The position numbers were made by a program, and so were the translations under genes. From positions 62,001 through 126,000 of the forward strand of contig JARVLF010000020.1 of NCBI GenBank assembly GCA_030849465.1: DNA of 64,000 nucleotides, written 5' to 3'. Below are positions 1-9,386 of this stretch, one piece after another; position 1 is the first letter of the stretch; each line of letters opens with the position of its first letter. Below the pieces are notes generated by a model. The model was not told the origin of the DNA, did not search any database, and saw nothing but the letters and a program-made list of their open reading frames with translations. Source of the DNA: Moesziomyces globuligerus (taxonomy: Eukaryota; Basidiomycota; Ustilaginomycetes; Ustilaginales; Ustilaginaceae).

Positions 1-431
1 GACATGGCATTCGTCCTAACCCCACCCCTCCTCCCATTCCCCACCTTAGCGTCCTTAACATCCTTAGGGTCCTTAACAGTGGTCTTCAAGTCTTGGAGGA
101 TGGGTAGGACGAACTTGACCCCGGGGTGGAGGTAGGCGAGAAGCAGGAGGTCGATCCAAGACGCATGATTCGCCACCACCACCTCGCCTCCCACGCCTCT
201 TACTTCGACGTCCAACCGCCAGTATCCCAACGCTGCCAACCCCAGCCTCAACCCCACCCGAGGTACGACCCAGTACAGTCCCAACGCCACCACTCCCAGC
301 AAGACCCGGAATACACCGAGCACGATAAAGACCGGTAGGAGCACGTCGCCGAGTCGACCACTAGCGACGGGAGTGAGGAACACCTGGATCCCCGTGCCCG
401 GATCGCGGAACTTGCTGAACTTCTCCGCCAT
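1..431 (-). CDS. LOA1/VPS66-like lysophosphatidate acyltransferase, N-terminal part, cut by window edge
   Basis: The first 143 codons of a gene that reads leftwards and leaves the window with no stop. It starts at the ATG at 431 with MAEKFSKFRDPGTGIQVFLTP, a start typical of fungal LOA1/VPS66-type acyltransferases (family recollection). A hydrophobic stretch follows (about residues 38-70), then VVVANHASWIDLLLLAYLHP, which contains the NHxSxxD-type motif I of PlsC glycerolipid acyltransferases. The histidine and aspartate of that motif are the expected catalytic pair. Known members acylate lysophosphatidic acid at the ER or lipid droplets; that role here is inferred. The Lys-rich segment just after motif I (LKTTVKDPKDVKDAKVGN) looks low-complexity and could include part of an intron or an insertion near the edge. 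The rest of the gene lies outside the window. Confidence 0.75.
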   Translation of the reverse strand, partial: MAEKFSKFRDPGTGIQVFLTPVASGRLGDVLLPVFIVLGVFRVLLGVVALGLYWVVPRVGLRLGLAALGYWRLDVEVRGVGGEVVVANHASWIDLLLLAYLHPGVKFVLPILQDLKTTVKDPKDVKDAKVGNGRRGGVRTNAM

Positions 432-714
432 CGCTGTTTCGCTTTCCCCCACTGCCGCTTGCCCTCGAAAGCGTGACGATGCGCCGAAAGAAGGCAAAGA
501 TGGTCGTCGCGATCCAACGTCTCGAGCTCAACTGAAAATCCGACGTGCTCAATCCACACACACACACACCTGCACGTCCAAGTCGGCGATTTCCCCACAC
601 CCCCGACCCCGATCTATATCCCGATCTTCCAATCCCCGGCCACTCTTTCGCTCCTGCTTCGGTCTTTCAGTCTGACGGTGGTGAACGATATCGAAGCAGG
701 GTGGGATTGCTCCA
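432..714. other. spacer between acyltransferase start and FAR1-like gene end
   Basis: Upstream region of the acyltransferase gene and downstream region of the FAR1-like gene. It holds a short CA dinucleotide run near 555-570 and C-rich stretches. I see no coding sequence here. Confidence 0.5.
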
Positions 715-1303
715 TCAGCCTAGGGGGCAACGTCTGCGGTTGTGACCGTACTCCTTGCAGTTGCTACACCTCGCGCTGCCCTTGCCCGAGCTCGGGGGCT
801 GCTGGGTGGCTGCCTGGGGCGCGGCGATCGGAGTCTGATGGAGCACCGTCTGCGCACCCTGAGGCACGCGCATGGGTGAGCCGAGCCCATTCACCTGCGT
901 CTGTCCCACCCCACCCTCGACGCCGTTCGGAGCCTTCCTCTTCCTCGTCCCCAGCCCAGCTCCGGCACCGGCGCGCTGCAGCCGCGCTTCGGCACGCAGC
1001 ATCATGCTCTCCAGCTCGCGGTCCATCGCCGCACGGCTCGCCGCGTCCGAGCGATCGTACACCCCGAGCAGGTTGAGCATCCGCCGCTCGAACGACACAC
1101 CCTTGGTCGAGGCCTCCCCACCCCCGGCGTCCGACGCCAGCACGAGGTCGCCGTCGAGTTCAAACGCCCCGTTCGCAGCACTCGGCGTTCCTAGACCTCC
1201 GGGCGTCCCGAGTAGGCTCAGGTGCGCGTGCGTCGCCGCATCCGTCATCAGCAACTCGGACCCACTCGCACCCGACATGCCCGTCGCCCTCTGCTGCTGC
1301 TGT

Positions 1304-1335
<32 letters not shown>

Positions 1336-2126
1336 TTGTTGTTGCTGCTGTTGCTGGGTGCGCCGGACGGCAGGCTGGCTGGGTGTGCCTGTCCTACTTG
1401 GTCCGGGTGGCTGTGCTGCTGCTGATGCAGCGCTTGCCCTCGACTTGGCGTGCTGCGCCGCCGTCGCCGCTGCGGCGGGTGGTGGTGCGGAGGTAGCCGA
1501 AAGGTTAGCTGCCTGAGCGACGGCGTTGGCGGCAGCGTTTCCGGCATGGCTGGACTGGGGAGCGCCTGGACTGTCGTGTGCCTTTCTCTGGTTCTTGATG
1601 CGGCGTACCTGGCTGGGGAGGTTCTCGCGGTCGGTCTCCATCTGGTGCTTGTGGCGGCCCTCGAGGATGCGGAGCTCCATCTTTCCCGACTTCCAGTTCT
1701 TGGTGCACTGCACGCGAAAGGGGCAGCCGATCTTGAGCGAGCCGCGCTTGCGGCGCTCCTTGTCCTTGGGGATCTGGCGTTTCTTGGTGTTGGGCGTGCC
1801 GTCCGGGTTGAGCGATTCGGGGAAGCCGCCGCGGTAGCACGACCAGCAGATGCGCGTCTGGTTGTTGGCCGACCACTGGATGCGGATGTCGAAGCCCTGC
1901 GAGAGCGCGTACGTGTGCATGTAGTTGCTCGCACTCTCCAGATTATCAAAGTCGAGCTCGAGCGGCATCGATGGCGGAGCGATCAGACCGTCCGCATCGG
2001 GGATCCCGGGTGGCACCGAAGTCGAGCCTTGCGATGCAGCGTGTTGAACAGGATGCTGGAGCTGCGTTGCTGGATGCTGCTGTGGTGTCTGTGCATGGCC
2101 CGGTGTCTGCTGTGCCTGCGTTACGG

Positions 2127-2200
<74 letters not shown>

Positions 2201-2403
2201 GGTGGTGGTTGTTGTGGTTGCGGTGTTCCATTGTTGGGCGAAGGAGCCATGGGAAAAGAGTGAGACGAAATGCCACTGCCGAGCAGCGAAGCGCCGTTGG
2301 CCGTCGAGGCATTGGCGCCATGCGCGTGCGCGTATCCGAGCGGGAGTGCGGGCGAGAGGAAGTTGGCATGGTGTGCGCTCGCGTGCGTCGGATGATACGA
2401 CAT
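715..2403 (-). CDS. FAR1-like DNA-binding protein with two polyglutamine tracts and a C-terminal CCHC zinc knuckle
   Basis: Single-exon gene of 562 aa starting at the ATG at 2403. Residues about 149-275 form a FAR1/WRKY-GCM1-type zinc-binding domain: the FDNLESASNYMHTYALSQGF start, C186 and C189, the IGCPF core (C227, C233) and a closing HKH (251-253). FAR1 domains derive from Mutator-like transposases, but no transposase domain follows. The C-terminus is a CCHC zinc knuckle (C546, C549, H554, C559). Two polyglutamine tracts flank the domain: Q69-Q92, encoded by 24 uninterrupted CAG codons, and Q350-Q371, encoded by mixed CAG/CAA. The remainder is low-complexity Ala, Ser, Pro and Gln. It is probably a nuclear transcription regulator or a domesticated transposon-derived factor; target genes cannot be read from the sequence. 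Confidence 0.8.
1291..1356. repeat. interrupted CTG/TTG trinucleotide tract (coding polyQ 2)
   Basis: Twenty-two glutamine codons on the minus strand, a mixture of CAG and CAA. The CAA interruptions should make this tract less prone to length change than the pure tract in the same gene. Confidence 0.9.
2128..2199. repeat. pure (CTG)24 trinucleotide microsatellite (coding polyQ 1)
   Basis: Seventy-two bases of uninterrupted CTG on the plus strand, read as 24 consecutive CAG (Gln) codons on the minus strand. It is in frame and sits near the N-terminus of the FAR1-like protein. Confidence 0.95.
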
Positions 2404-3848
2404 GATCGGCGTAGCCCACTGCGCCGCGCGCAGCCTCGTCGTGGGTATGTGTATGTGTGTGAGCGCACGAGCCCGAGCACGGGATTGCGGGGGCGAGGAA
2501 GGCGCAAGGCTCTAGCAGGACCGCATGGAGCGGGGCTCCGCGCTACAGAGCGACAACGAAAGGCGGCGTGAAAGCGGAAGCGGTCGCCGTTGTTGAGGTC
2601 GAGGTCGAAGGCGGTGGACTGTTCGGTCGGCAGAGAGGTGGAGCGGTGGAGCCTCGACGGTGGCAGCCTCGGGGGGTGGGGAAGAGGGACGACGTTGGAG
2701 AGCTTGGCAGTGTCAAGTGGCTCATCCCACCGAGGCGCATGCGTGCTCTGCGAAGCCCGAGCTAACACGGCGCTCATCCCCCCGATCGAGCCCCCACCTC
2801 CATCACCGATAGATCACAAATTTGTGTAAATTCATGTTCTGAAGCGATAGGGCTAACAGCTATTTCCTTCAGATTTCGGAATGGTTGCCGAGCCAGCTGC
2901 GCTGCTGCGTTGGCGTTGGCCACACAAGAAGCTTCTCTTGCTTGTCTCGACTCCGATAAGGCAAGCGAGGAGGGCGGAGATCTGCAGTGGGTGCTTCTAG
3001 CGTCATAACGATGTACCGCCGGCACGACTTGCATCACCATGCCCTGCGTGGATCGACGAGGCTCGAGCAAGGTTGGCGAGATGCACATCGATGGGAGCTG
3101 CACATGCGCGGCCGAGGCGAAGAGAGATGCAGAAATCTTCGCTGCATCGGCACGACTCGGCTCTCGGTCTCGGCGTCTTTTTGGGCGGCCGCCAAACCTC
3201 AGCCTCGAGCGCGCGAGGCATGAGGCTGTGCATTCGACTCCCGTCCAGCTCGGCTGAGGGCAGGGGTGAATATGCTATTCTTGGGCTACTTGGGGCGTGT
3301 TGTGACATGAGGCGTGCTGCAGTTGAGGCTCGAGATGCCGGCGGTTGCACGAGACAGGGACGCGCGTTGAGTTGCGCCGCCGGAGTCGCGGATGCTGTGG
3401 TCAGGCCCAACGTCTGCACCTCGGCCACACCAACACTCGCGTGCCGCCGATTCGCTTCGGCCCCCAATTCCACGCTCGCCCTCTTTGACTGCTGGCAGCC
3501 CATAGCACTGCACTGCAGCATGCAGCCGACCGCGCGGCGTCCCTGAACCCAGGATCGCAATCGAAACACCGGAGCGAGCATCGACGCCAGAGGTGTGCAT
3601 GTGTGTTTTGTTGCACGACAGCTCCCCCCCCCCCCTATTTCTGGTGGCAGATGTGTTGCGTGTGAGTGTCGACCACTCGACATGCCGCTCGGCCGCCGGC
3701 ATCCCCCCGCCCTTCTCCTCGCCCCGTAGCCCCTTTCGCCCTGCCCCAAGTGCTCTCCAGTGTCGCAAAGACTACTTTAGGTCCAGCCCTTTTGCTCGAG
3801 ACATTCCTTTTCTCCCATCGTCATTCCTCTTCCCGTTTGTTCTCGAGT
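2404..3848. promoter_or_regulatory. 1.4 kb divergent intergenic region
   Basis: Shared upstream region of the FAR1-like gene (minus) and the MP88-like gene (plus). It contains a C homopolymer of about 11 bases near 3626-3636 and C/T-rich sequence just before 3849, typical of fungal 5' regions. Short open frames on both strands have no recognisable similarity, so I see no gene here. Confidence 0.5.
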
Positions 3849-4994
3849 ATGCTGTTCACCAAGGCTGTTTCGTCGATCGTCGGCGCCTCTGCGCTCGTCA
3901 CGGCTGCGTATGCGCAGAGCGTCCCTGCCTTTACCTACGGCAGTGCGAGCGCCGACTATCCAGGCGTCAAGTCGACCAACCGCAACGGACCGACCAACCC
4001 GTCTGCTCCGCAGCTCAACACGCCCATCAACCAGACCTCTCTCTCGCGCCTTGCCTCGATCAACTCGATCGACGACTGGTGTACCTTTGGCCCACCCGGC
4101 ACGGGCCAACCTCTGGCGGATGTCGAGGAGATCACGGTCGCCTACTGCACCAAGCCGCGCAACAACGCACGCGTCATCCCCGACGGCACGGTCACCGGCG
4201 CCCACTTTGTCAAGACGCCGCTCTACGTCCAGCTCATGGCCGTCGGCGACTTTACCTCGATCGGCTTCGTCGCCGGCGACGAGGGCGGTGAACTCGACCC
4301 GCACGGCGCCACCAACATGGGCAACCCCGTCGGTGGCAATGTCACCAGCAACGTCTCGGGCCAAGACGTGTTTTACGAAGAGTGGATGAACTACGCCTCG
4401 TCCAACCAGGTCTGCTTCCGCGTCTGCATCGCCGGGTCCGAACAGGCTCCCACCGCGCTCGAGTGCCAGCATACGCTCGACGTCATGGGCTGCAACTTTG
4501 TCATGCCCGGCAACTACGCAGACGACGTCTTTGAGACCTGCGACGGCGATTCTGCCTACCCGCCCGGTCTGTACCCAGAGGCAGGAGGTGCCACTTCCAC
4601 CTTTGTCCAGTTCTTCACCGGCGAATACAGCGTCAACGGCGTCACCTACTCCTACACCAACGGTAGCCCCGATCAGGTCACCCCCACCGCCGCCTACTCG
4701 ACCCCTGCCACCTCCAACTGCCAGACCACCGCCACCATCGCCAACGGCATCAAGAGCCTCGTCGCCTCCAAGTCCGCTTCGGCTTCCTCCTCTGCTGCCA
4801 AATCCTCCGGCTCCTCTGCCACCGCAGCCGGCTCGGGCTCCTCGGGCTCCGGCTCCAGCTCGGGCTCGGGCTCCGCTTCGCCCGGCTCGGGAACGGGAAG
4901 CACCGCCGCGGCTAGTGGTGCCTCCCAGCTCGCTTCCAGCGCCTCGGCGCTTGTCGTGGCTGCCGCCGTGCTCGCTGGTGCCATGATGCTCTAA
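3849..4994 (+). CDS. MP88/macrophage-activating-glycoprotein-like secreted, probably GPI-anchored protein
   Basis: 381 aa from the ATG at 3849. The open frame continues upstream, but only this start gives a clean signal peptide (about residues 1-22, ending AYA-Q). The mature region (about 75-245) is Cys-containing (C78, C100, C189, C193, C206, C215, C231) with the WCTFGPPGTG and YCTKPRNNARVIPDG segments found in the basidiomycete family named after the Cryptococcus mannoprotein MP88 (macrophage activating glycoprotein). N-glycosylation sequons lie at N61, N164 and N168. Residues about 306-366 are Ser/Gly/Ala-rich, as in O-mannosylated stalks. The final residues are hydrophobic (LVVAAAVLAGAMML), consistent with a GPI-anchor signal. 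Expected location is the cell surface or wall; the biochemical function of the family is unknown. Confidence 0.85.
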   Translation: MLFTKAVSSIVGASALVTAAYAQSVPAFTYGSASADYPGVKSTNRNGPTNPSAPQLNTPINQTSLSRLASINSIDDWCTFGPPGTGQPLADVEEITVAYCTKPRNNARVIPDGTVTGAHFVKTPLYVQLMAVGDFTSIGFVAGDEGGELDPHGATNMGNPVGGNVTSNVSGQDVFYEEWMNYASSNQVCFRVCIAGSEQAPTALECQHTLDVMGCNFVMPGNYADDVFETCDGDSAYPPGLYPEAGGATSTFVQFFTGEYSVNGVTYSYTNGSPDQVTPTAAYSTPATSNCQTTATIANGIKSLVASKSASASSSAAKSSGSSATAAGSGSSGSGSSSGSGSASPGSGTGSTAAASGASQLASSASALVVAAAVLAGAMML

Positions 4995-5423
4995 GCCAAT
5001 AAACATCAATGGACACTGCATCCGGCCGACTCGCGAGCGTGGATACCATCGTGCCCACCCGCGCTCCCGCAGAGTCGCCTTCGAACCTTGTCTTCTCTCC
5101 CGCTTCCTTGTCTTGTTTCCGGGATCGAGACCTCTCGTTTTTGCGTCTCTGCCATGTTTCTTCGCTCGCTGCCATGCATTTCGCTTCAAACATCCTTGCC
5201 TGACCCGTGTCTGTGTAGGACAACGTGAGCATGACCGAATGGCCGAATGGGAATAGAGCTGGTAATTTGGCCAGCACGCGTTTCTCCGGATGTCGGATGT
5301 TGTCGACCAATTTTAGAGCGAGCTGGGGAGCTGAAGGCGATCTTGCTTTATCCGTCCACCTTGGCTCTGCAAGGTGCGAGCAGCAAGTGTGAAACGCAGG
5401 CTTCTCGAGCGCGCTTGCCGACG
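4995..5423. other. spacer before the lipoate ligase gene
   Basis: 3' region of the MP88-like gene and promoter of the lipoate ligase. An open frame in phase with the ligase runs back to 5247, but that part has no conserved sequence and is treated as leader. Confidence 0.4.
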
Positions 5424-6722
5424 ATGCTCACGCTGGCTCGCGCCGGATGGGCGTGGCGCGGGGGTCAGCGATACCTGACGACGAGCGCGAGCGGGAGCAC
5501 GCCGAGGGCGGTAGCGCAGGCGTACGTGTCGCGCTCGACGGATCCTTGGTTCAACCTGGCGTTCGAGGATCATCTGTTCCGCACTGCGGATGCGGGTGTG
5601 CCGGTGTGCTTCATCTACCGCAATGCGGCGTGCGTGGTGGTGGGGCGCAACCAGAATCCGTGGAAGGAGCTCAACGCGGCGGCGATGCGGGCGAACGATC
5701 TGCCGATGGTGCGGCGTCGCTCGGGCGGCGGGACGGTGTATCACGACGAGGGCAACACCAACTACTCGTTCCACATGCCGCGCGAGGCGTTTGATCGACA
5801 TACGCATGCCGAGCTCGTCGCACGCGCGCTCAACGCTACGCCTGTGGGGCTGCATCTGTCGCGGAGCGGGCTGGCGCGCGCCGACGTGGGCGCGTACGTG
5901 AATGCGCGCAACGACATCTGCATCCGTGTGCAGCCGCACTTTGACGCGAGCGCGACGGACAAGACGCGCGACGAGGCCGACGAGCACGGTTGCCAGGAGA
6001 GGAAGATCTCGGGGAGCGCGTACAAGCTCGTCAACACGCGCGCCTATCACCACGGGACGATGCTGCTGGCTGCGAGCCTAGGTAGTCTGGGCAGCTCGCT
6101 GCGCAACGATCGCGGCGAGCTGCTGGTGACCAAGGGCGTCGCCTCGGTGCGCGCTCCCGTGGCCAACCTCGCGGAAGCTTTTCCCGACCGCAAGCCGATG
6201 CTCACGCACGACGTCGTGGTCGCCGCCGTCGTGGCCGAGTTCCTGCGCACCCACCACGCTCCTGCCAACACGCGCACCATCCACGTCGACGAAGCGTGCC
6301 TCGATGCGCCCGAGCGCAACCAGGGCAGGTGGAGGCTGCGCGACAACTACGACGAGCTGCAGAGCTGGGCGTGGGTGTTTGGCCAGACGCCCGAATTCAC
6401 CCACCGCGTCGCTCTGCACGATGCCTCGAGCTTGCCACCCGGCTCTGCTGCGCAGGGATGGGGTCCGCTGGCGGTCGAGGTGCACTCGAAGAACGGCATC
6501 GTGCTCGACGCCAAGCTCGTCGACGCGCAGCTGCCAGACGCAAACGTGGAGCAACAGGTCCAGCGCACCGTCCACTCGCTCAAGGGCAGACGCTACGATG
6601 AGCTGGCACTGCCGCCCCCCTGGGGTCCGCAGTCGATGTCTACAGACGGCGGAAAGGAGAGCAGCCAGGCAGCGATGAGCGTCGAGGATACGCTGCTCGG
6701 CTGGCTCCGCACCGTGCTATAG
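5424..6722 (+). CDS. lipoate-protein ligase A family (LplA/Lip3/Aim22-like), mitochondrial
   Basis: 432 aa from the ATG at 5424, chosen because the following 25 or so residues (MLTLARAGWAWRGGQRYLTT) resemble a mitochondrial presequence. The conserved core starts with VSRSTDPWFNLAFEDHL (35-51), followed by FIYRNAACVVVGRNQNPW, the RRSGGGTVYHD motif (98-108) and KISGSAYKL with the likely catalytic Lys at 194. These are hallmarks of the LplA/BirA-type fold that activates or transfers lipoate to E2 and GcvH proteins. In fungi this branch (Lip3/Aim22) often transfers lipoyl groups rather than free lipoate; which reaction applies here is not decidable from sequence. The C-terminal accessory region (FGQTPEFTHRV) is present, so the protein looks intact. 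Confidence 0.9.
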   Translation: MLTLARAGWAWRGGQRYLTTSASGSTPRAVAQAYVSRSTDPWFNLAFEDHLFRTADAGVPVCFIYRNAACVVVGRNQNPWKELNAAAMRANDLPMVRRRSGGGTVYHDEGNTNYSFHMPREAFDRHTHAELVARALNATPVGLHLSRSGLARADVGAYVNARNDICIRVQPHFDASATDKTRDEADEHGCQERKISGSAYKLVNTRAYHHGTMLLAASLGSLGSSLRNDRGELLVTKGVASVRAPVANLAEAFPDRKPMLTHDVVVAAVVAEFLRTHHAPANTRTIHVDEACLDAPERNQGRWRLRDNYDELQSWAWVFGQTPEFTHRVALHDASSLPPGSAAQGWGPLAVEVHSKNGIVLDAKLVDAQLPDANVEQQVQRTVHSLKGRRYDELALPPPWGPQSMSTDGGKESSQAAMSVEDTLLGWLRTVL

Positions 6723-6771
6723 CGAATAGAAAGCAACAGAGTTGGAGCAAAGCACCGGTGTGAGCGTTGGG

Positions 6772-6818
6772 CCGAGGCTGAGGCTGAGGCTCAAGCCGAG
6801 GCTCAAGCTGAGGCTGTG
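6772..6818. repeat. degenerate GAGGCT hexamer repeat
   Basis: Successive copies of GAGGCT alternate with CAAGCC/CAAGCT variants in the 3' region of the lipoate ligase gene. It is a simple-sequence repeat with no coding signal. Confidence 0.7.
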
Positions 6819-7055
6819 AGAAAATGGGGCGGACCCTGGATCTGCACACGGCCGCGCCGCGCTGCGCTGCGCTGGGCTGCGCTGGGCTGCGCTGAGCCTC
6901 GGCAGGGAAGTGCGGCTGAAACCAACACATGCTCTCTGGCCCACGGTGCCACGCGCTCTGGCCTCGCGAGTGCCGCACAATCCGCTTCTTTTGGCGCCTC
7001 TTTCGGGCCTGATCCGCAGATCGGTGCGCTTCCGAAGCCAATGCAGAGCATGCCA

Positions 7056-7069
7056 ATACTGTACAGTAT
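7056..7069. promoter_or_regulatory. perfect 14-bp palindrome ATACTGTACAGTAT
   Basis: A perfect dyad, AT-rich compared with its GC-rich surroundings, about 500 bp upstream of the Opy2-like start codon. It may be a dimeric regulator site. No factor can be named from sequence. Confidence 0.35.
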
Positions 7070-7566
7070 CACGTCGGAATGCACCCGATGCCGCTTCCCC
7101 TCGCCGAGCAGCGCGGTCAAGGCTTGGCTCGAGTCGGCGCGCTTCCGTCGAAAAAAGGGCAAGCGGCGTCGTTGGTCAGAGCAGAGAGGCAAAGTGCCTC
7201 GCTTTTTGCATCACCAAGGCTCGAATTGCACTTTGCCCTGCCAACGCACTCGCGCCGGCCGGGCTCCTCATGCACCAGCAGCTATCCGACTGCCACTCGG
7301 CTCGTCACCACCACCATCCCTAATCCGTCTTCCCCTTGCTCCCACTCTCTCTCTCTCTGCATCTTCTCGATTCCACATTCATTCCTTCCTTTCGACTACA
7401 CACAGACTCGTTCCTCTCGTTCTTTGCGGCACTGCCCTTCCCAGAGCTGGCTCTCTGGCGTCGACGCGCACTGCCATCCCCATCCAGTCTCTCTTACTGC
7501 ATATCTGCTCCGTCTCGTCCAGGTCTCGTGTCTCGATTCATTTCCCACATCCTACTCTTGCACATC

Positions 7567-9180
7567 ATGAAGCGCTCGCATTCTTCCTCGTTCGTACTCA
7601 AGAAACGCGACGGCTGCGCCGTCTGCAACAACATCGCGCCCTGCCCTGCGTGTCCCAAGGGCCAGCAGTGCCAGCAGATCTTCCGTGCCTCGTGCCAGGA
7701 CTGCCCCGTCAACAAGTGCGTCGCCATCCCCGGCTACACCCCGGACACCGCCACCAACAAGTCGGCGCTCGGCGGCGGCCTCGCCGCGCTCTTCATCTTC
7801 ACGCTCGGCGCTGCCTTTGCCGTGTGGTTCTGGCGCCGCCTGCGCGCCAAACGTCGCCGCATCGCGCTGCACGAAAACGCCCTCGAGCGCCGCGAGAAGC
7901 GCCAGAACGAAAAGGAGGCTACCACGCTCCAGCTCGGCGGCGGCGGCGCTAGGCAAGGCGGGGCGCCGGACGACTCGCCGTTTGCCATTGCCGACGACGA
8001 CGACGATACCGAATATACCCAGGCGACCGGCGTGCTGCACAGCACCGACGACGATGCGCTCGGCGCGCTGGCCGCGCCCACCGCCTTCCGCCGCCGCTCG
8101 TTCGGCGCCGCCACCCACCTCTCCCGCATCACCGAGGGCGCCGAGGAGGACGAGGACGAGGTGGTGCCGCCGCTGCCCGCCACCCCCAGCACCCACGCCG
8201 CCGCCGCGGCCGCAAAGAGGAATACGGCGCACTCGGTGCGCTCGTTCGCCAGCAGCGCAGGACCGCGCGTCAGCATCGGCTCCGGCACCAGCTTTGGCTC
8301 GCACAACATCATCCCCATCGCGTTCAAGCCGAGCTCGGCGGCGGCGGCGGCGGCGTCGCACGATGCCGACGTGGCTGGCTCGGCGGTACCGCTGCCCTCG
8401 ACGGCGCACCGTCTGCCGGGCGCGCCGGTGATCGAGGTGAACACGGCGAGGCAGGCACCCGTGCGGCCTACGCGCGCACCGGACCTCAACCTGCGGCTGC
8501 CCGAGACGCAGCGGCACGTGCCGGCGACGTCGTCGCCGCTGCGCGCGGGCGAGGCGACGTACGGCTTCATGTCGATCGACCCGGTCGACGCGCTGCCGGC
8601 GTCGGTGACGGCGCGGACGGAGCGGCCCGTGTCGGCGGCGACCATGACGACGATCGCCTCGACGCACTCGGCGAGCCTCTCGTACGTGCTCTCGGCGCCG
8701 CAGGTCATCACGCCCGTCAGCGGCGACGGCGTGCGTCGCGTTCAGCTCGGCAACGGCGGCAAGGCGCAGCTCGTCAAAGCACCCAGCTTGAAGCGCAAGC
8801 CGGCGCCCGAGGCGGCGGCCAAGGCGGTCGAGGTGGGCGCGGATCCGTTTGAGGATCCACGCGTCGAGTTGGTGCCGCCGGGAGCGGCGAGGTTTGACGC
8901 GGCGAGGGGGTCGACGGTTTCGACGTCGACGTTGGGCATTCCGTTTGGCGAGAATCCGTTTGCGGGCACGGGCGTCAGTCCGCCCGAGCACGGCTCGCCC
9001 TTGGATGCGGATGAGCGTCAGTCCTGGCTCGCGTCAGATCCGTTTGGCGATCCCGCCACCGAGCAGCCTAGAGTCTCGATCGGCGGTCTGAGCCTCCTCG
9101 CTGACTTTCCGTTTCAGATCCAACAGACCGACGCTCCCCTCCCGCAAGACGCGCAGCGCAGAGTCGAGCAGCACAAGTGA
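7567..9180 (+). CDS. Opy2-like single-pass membrane anchor protein
   Basis: 537 aa from the ATG at 7567. The short N-terminal ectodomain has eight cysteines (C17, C20, C26, C29, C35, C43, C46, C51) in a CxxC-rich pattern, followed by one transmembrane segment (about 67-90) and a basic stop-transfer stretch (RRLRAKRRR). This is the layout of fungal Opy2. In yeast Opy2 recruits the adaptor Ste50 to the plasma membrane for HOG/MAP-kinase signalling. The long cytoplasmic tail (about 100-537) is low-complexity Ala/Ser/Pro with acidic clusters and repeated short motifs of the DPFGD/ENPF type near the C-terminus. The family match rests on the Cys cluster plus the TM segment, so the signalling role is inferred. 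Confidence 0.7.
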   Translation: MKRSHSSSFVLKKRDGCAVCNNIAPCPACPKGQQCQQIFRASCQDCPVNKCVAIPGYTPDTATNKSALGGGLAALFIFTLGAAFAVWFWRRLRAKRRRIALHENALERREKRQNEKEATTLQLGGGGARQGGAPDDSPFAIADDDDDTEYTQATGVLHSTDDDALGALAAPTAFRRRSFGAATHLSRITEGAEEDEDEVVPPLPATPSTHAAAAAAKRNTAHSVRSFASSAGPRVSIGSGTSFGSHNIIPIAFKPSSAAAAAASHDADVAGSAVPLPSTAHRLPGAPVIEVNTARQAPVRPTRAPDLNLRLPETQRHVPATSSPLRAGEATYGFMSIDPVDALPASVTARTERPVSAATMTTIASTHSASLSYVLSAPQVITPVSGDGVRRVQLGNGGKAQLVKAPSLKRKPAPEAAAKAVEVGADPFEDPRVELVPPGAARFDAARGSTVSTSTLGIPFGENPFAGTGVSPPEHGSPLDADERQSWLASDPFGDPATEQPRVSIGGLSLLADFPFQIQQTDAPLPQDAQRRVEQHK

Positions 9181-9386
9181 AAGACGCTCCCTCACGCAAT
9201 TTTAGATCTTGACGCGTGCACATGCATGATGTGGCTGTTCGGCGTGAAGTGTGCGGAAGAGGATTCGGTTTTCGAGAGAGGAGATGGGGGGGGTTGTATG
9301 TACAGAGAGATGGAGGATGGTTTTGACTGCACGAGGCAGTGAAGCGTTGTGCATGCGTTTGAAGTTGAAGGGGGGGGGAGGGGGAT

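Larger units (their letters stand above)
6723..7566. promoter_or_regulatory. intergenic region upstream of the Opy2-like gene, with GAGGCT and GCTGCGCTGG repeats
   Basis: 840 bp with no convincing gene. It holds degenerate GAGGCT/CAAGCC hexamer repeats (6772-6818), a GCTGCGCTGGG-type repeat (6856-6897), a perfect 14-bp palindrome (7056-7069) and, in the last 250 bp, the C/T-rich leader typical of fungal promoters. Confidence 0.5.
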
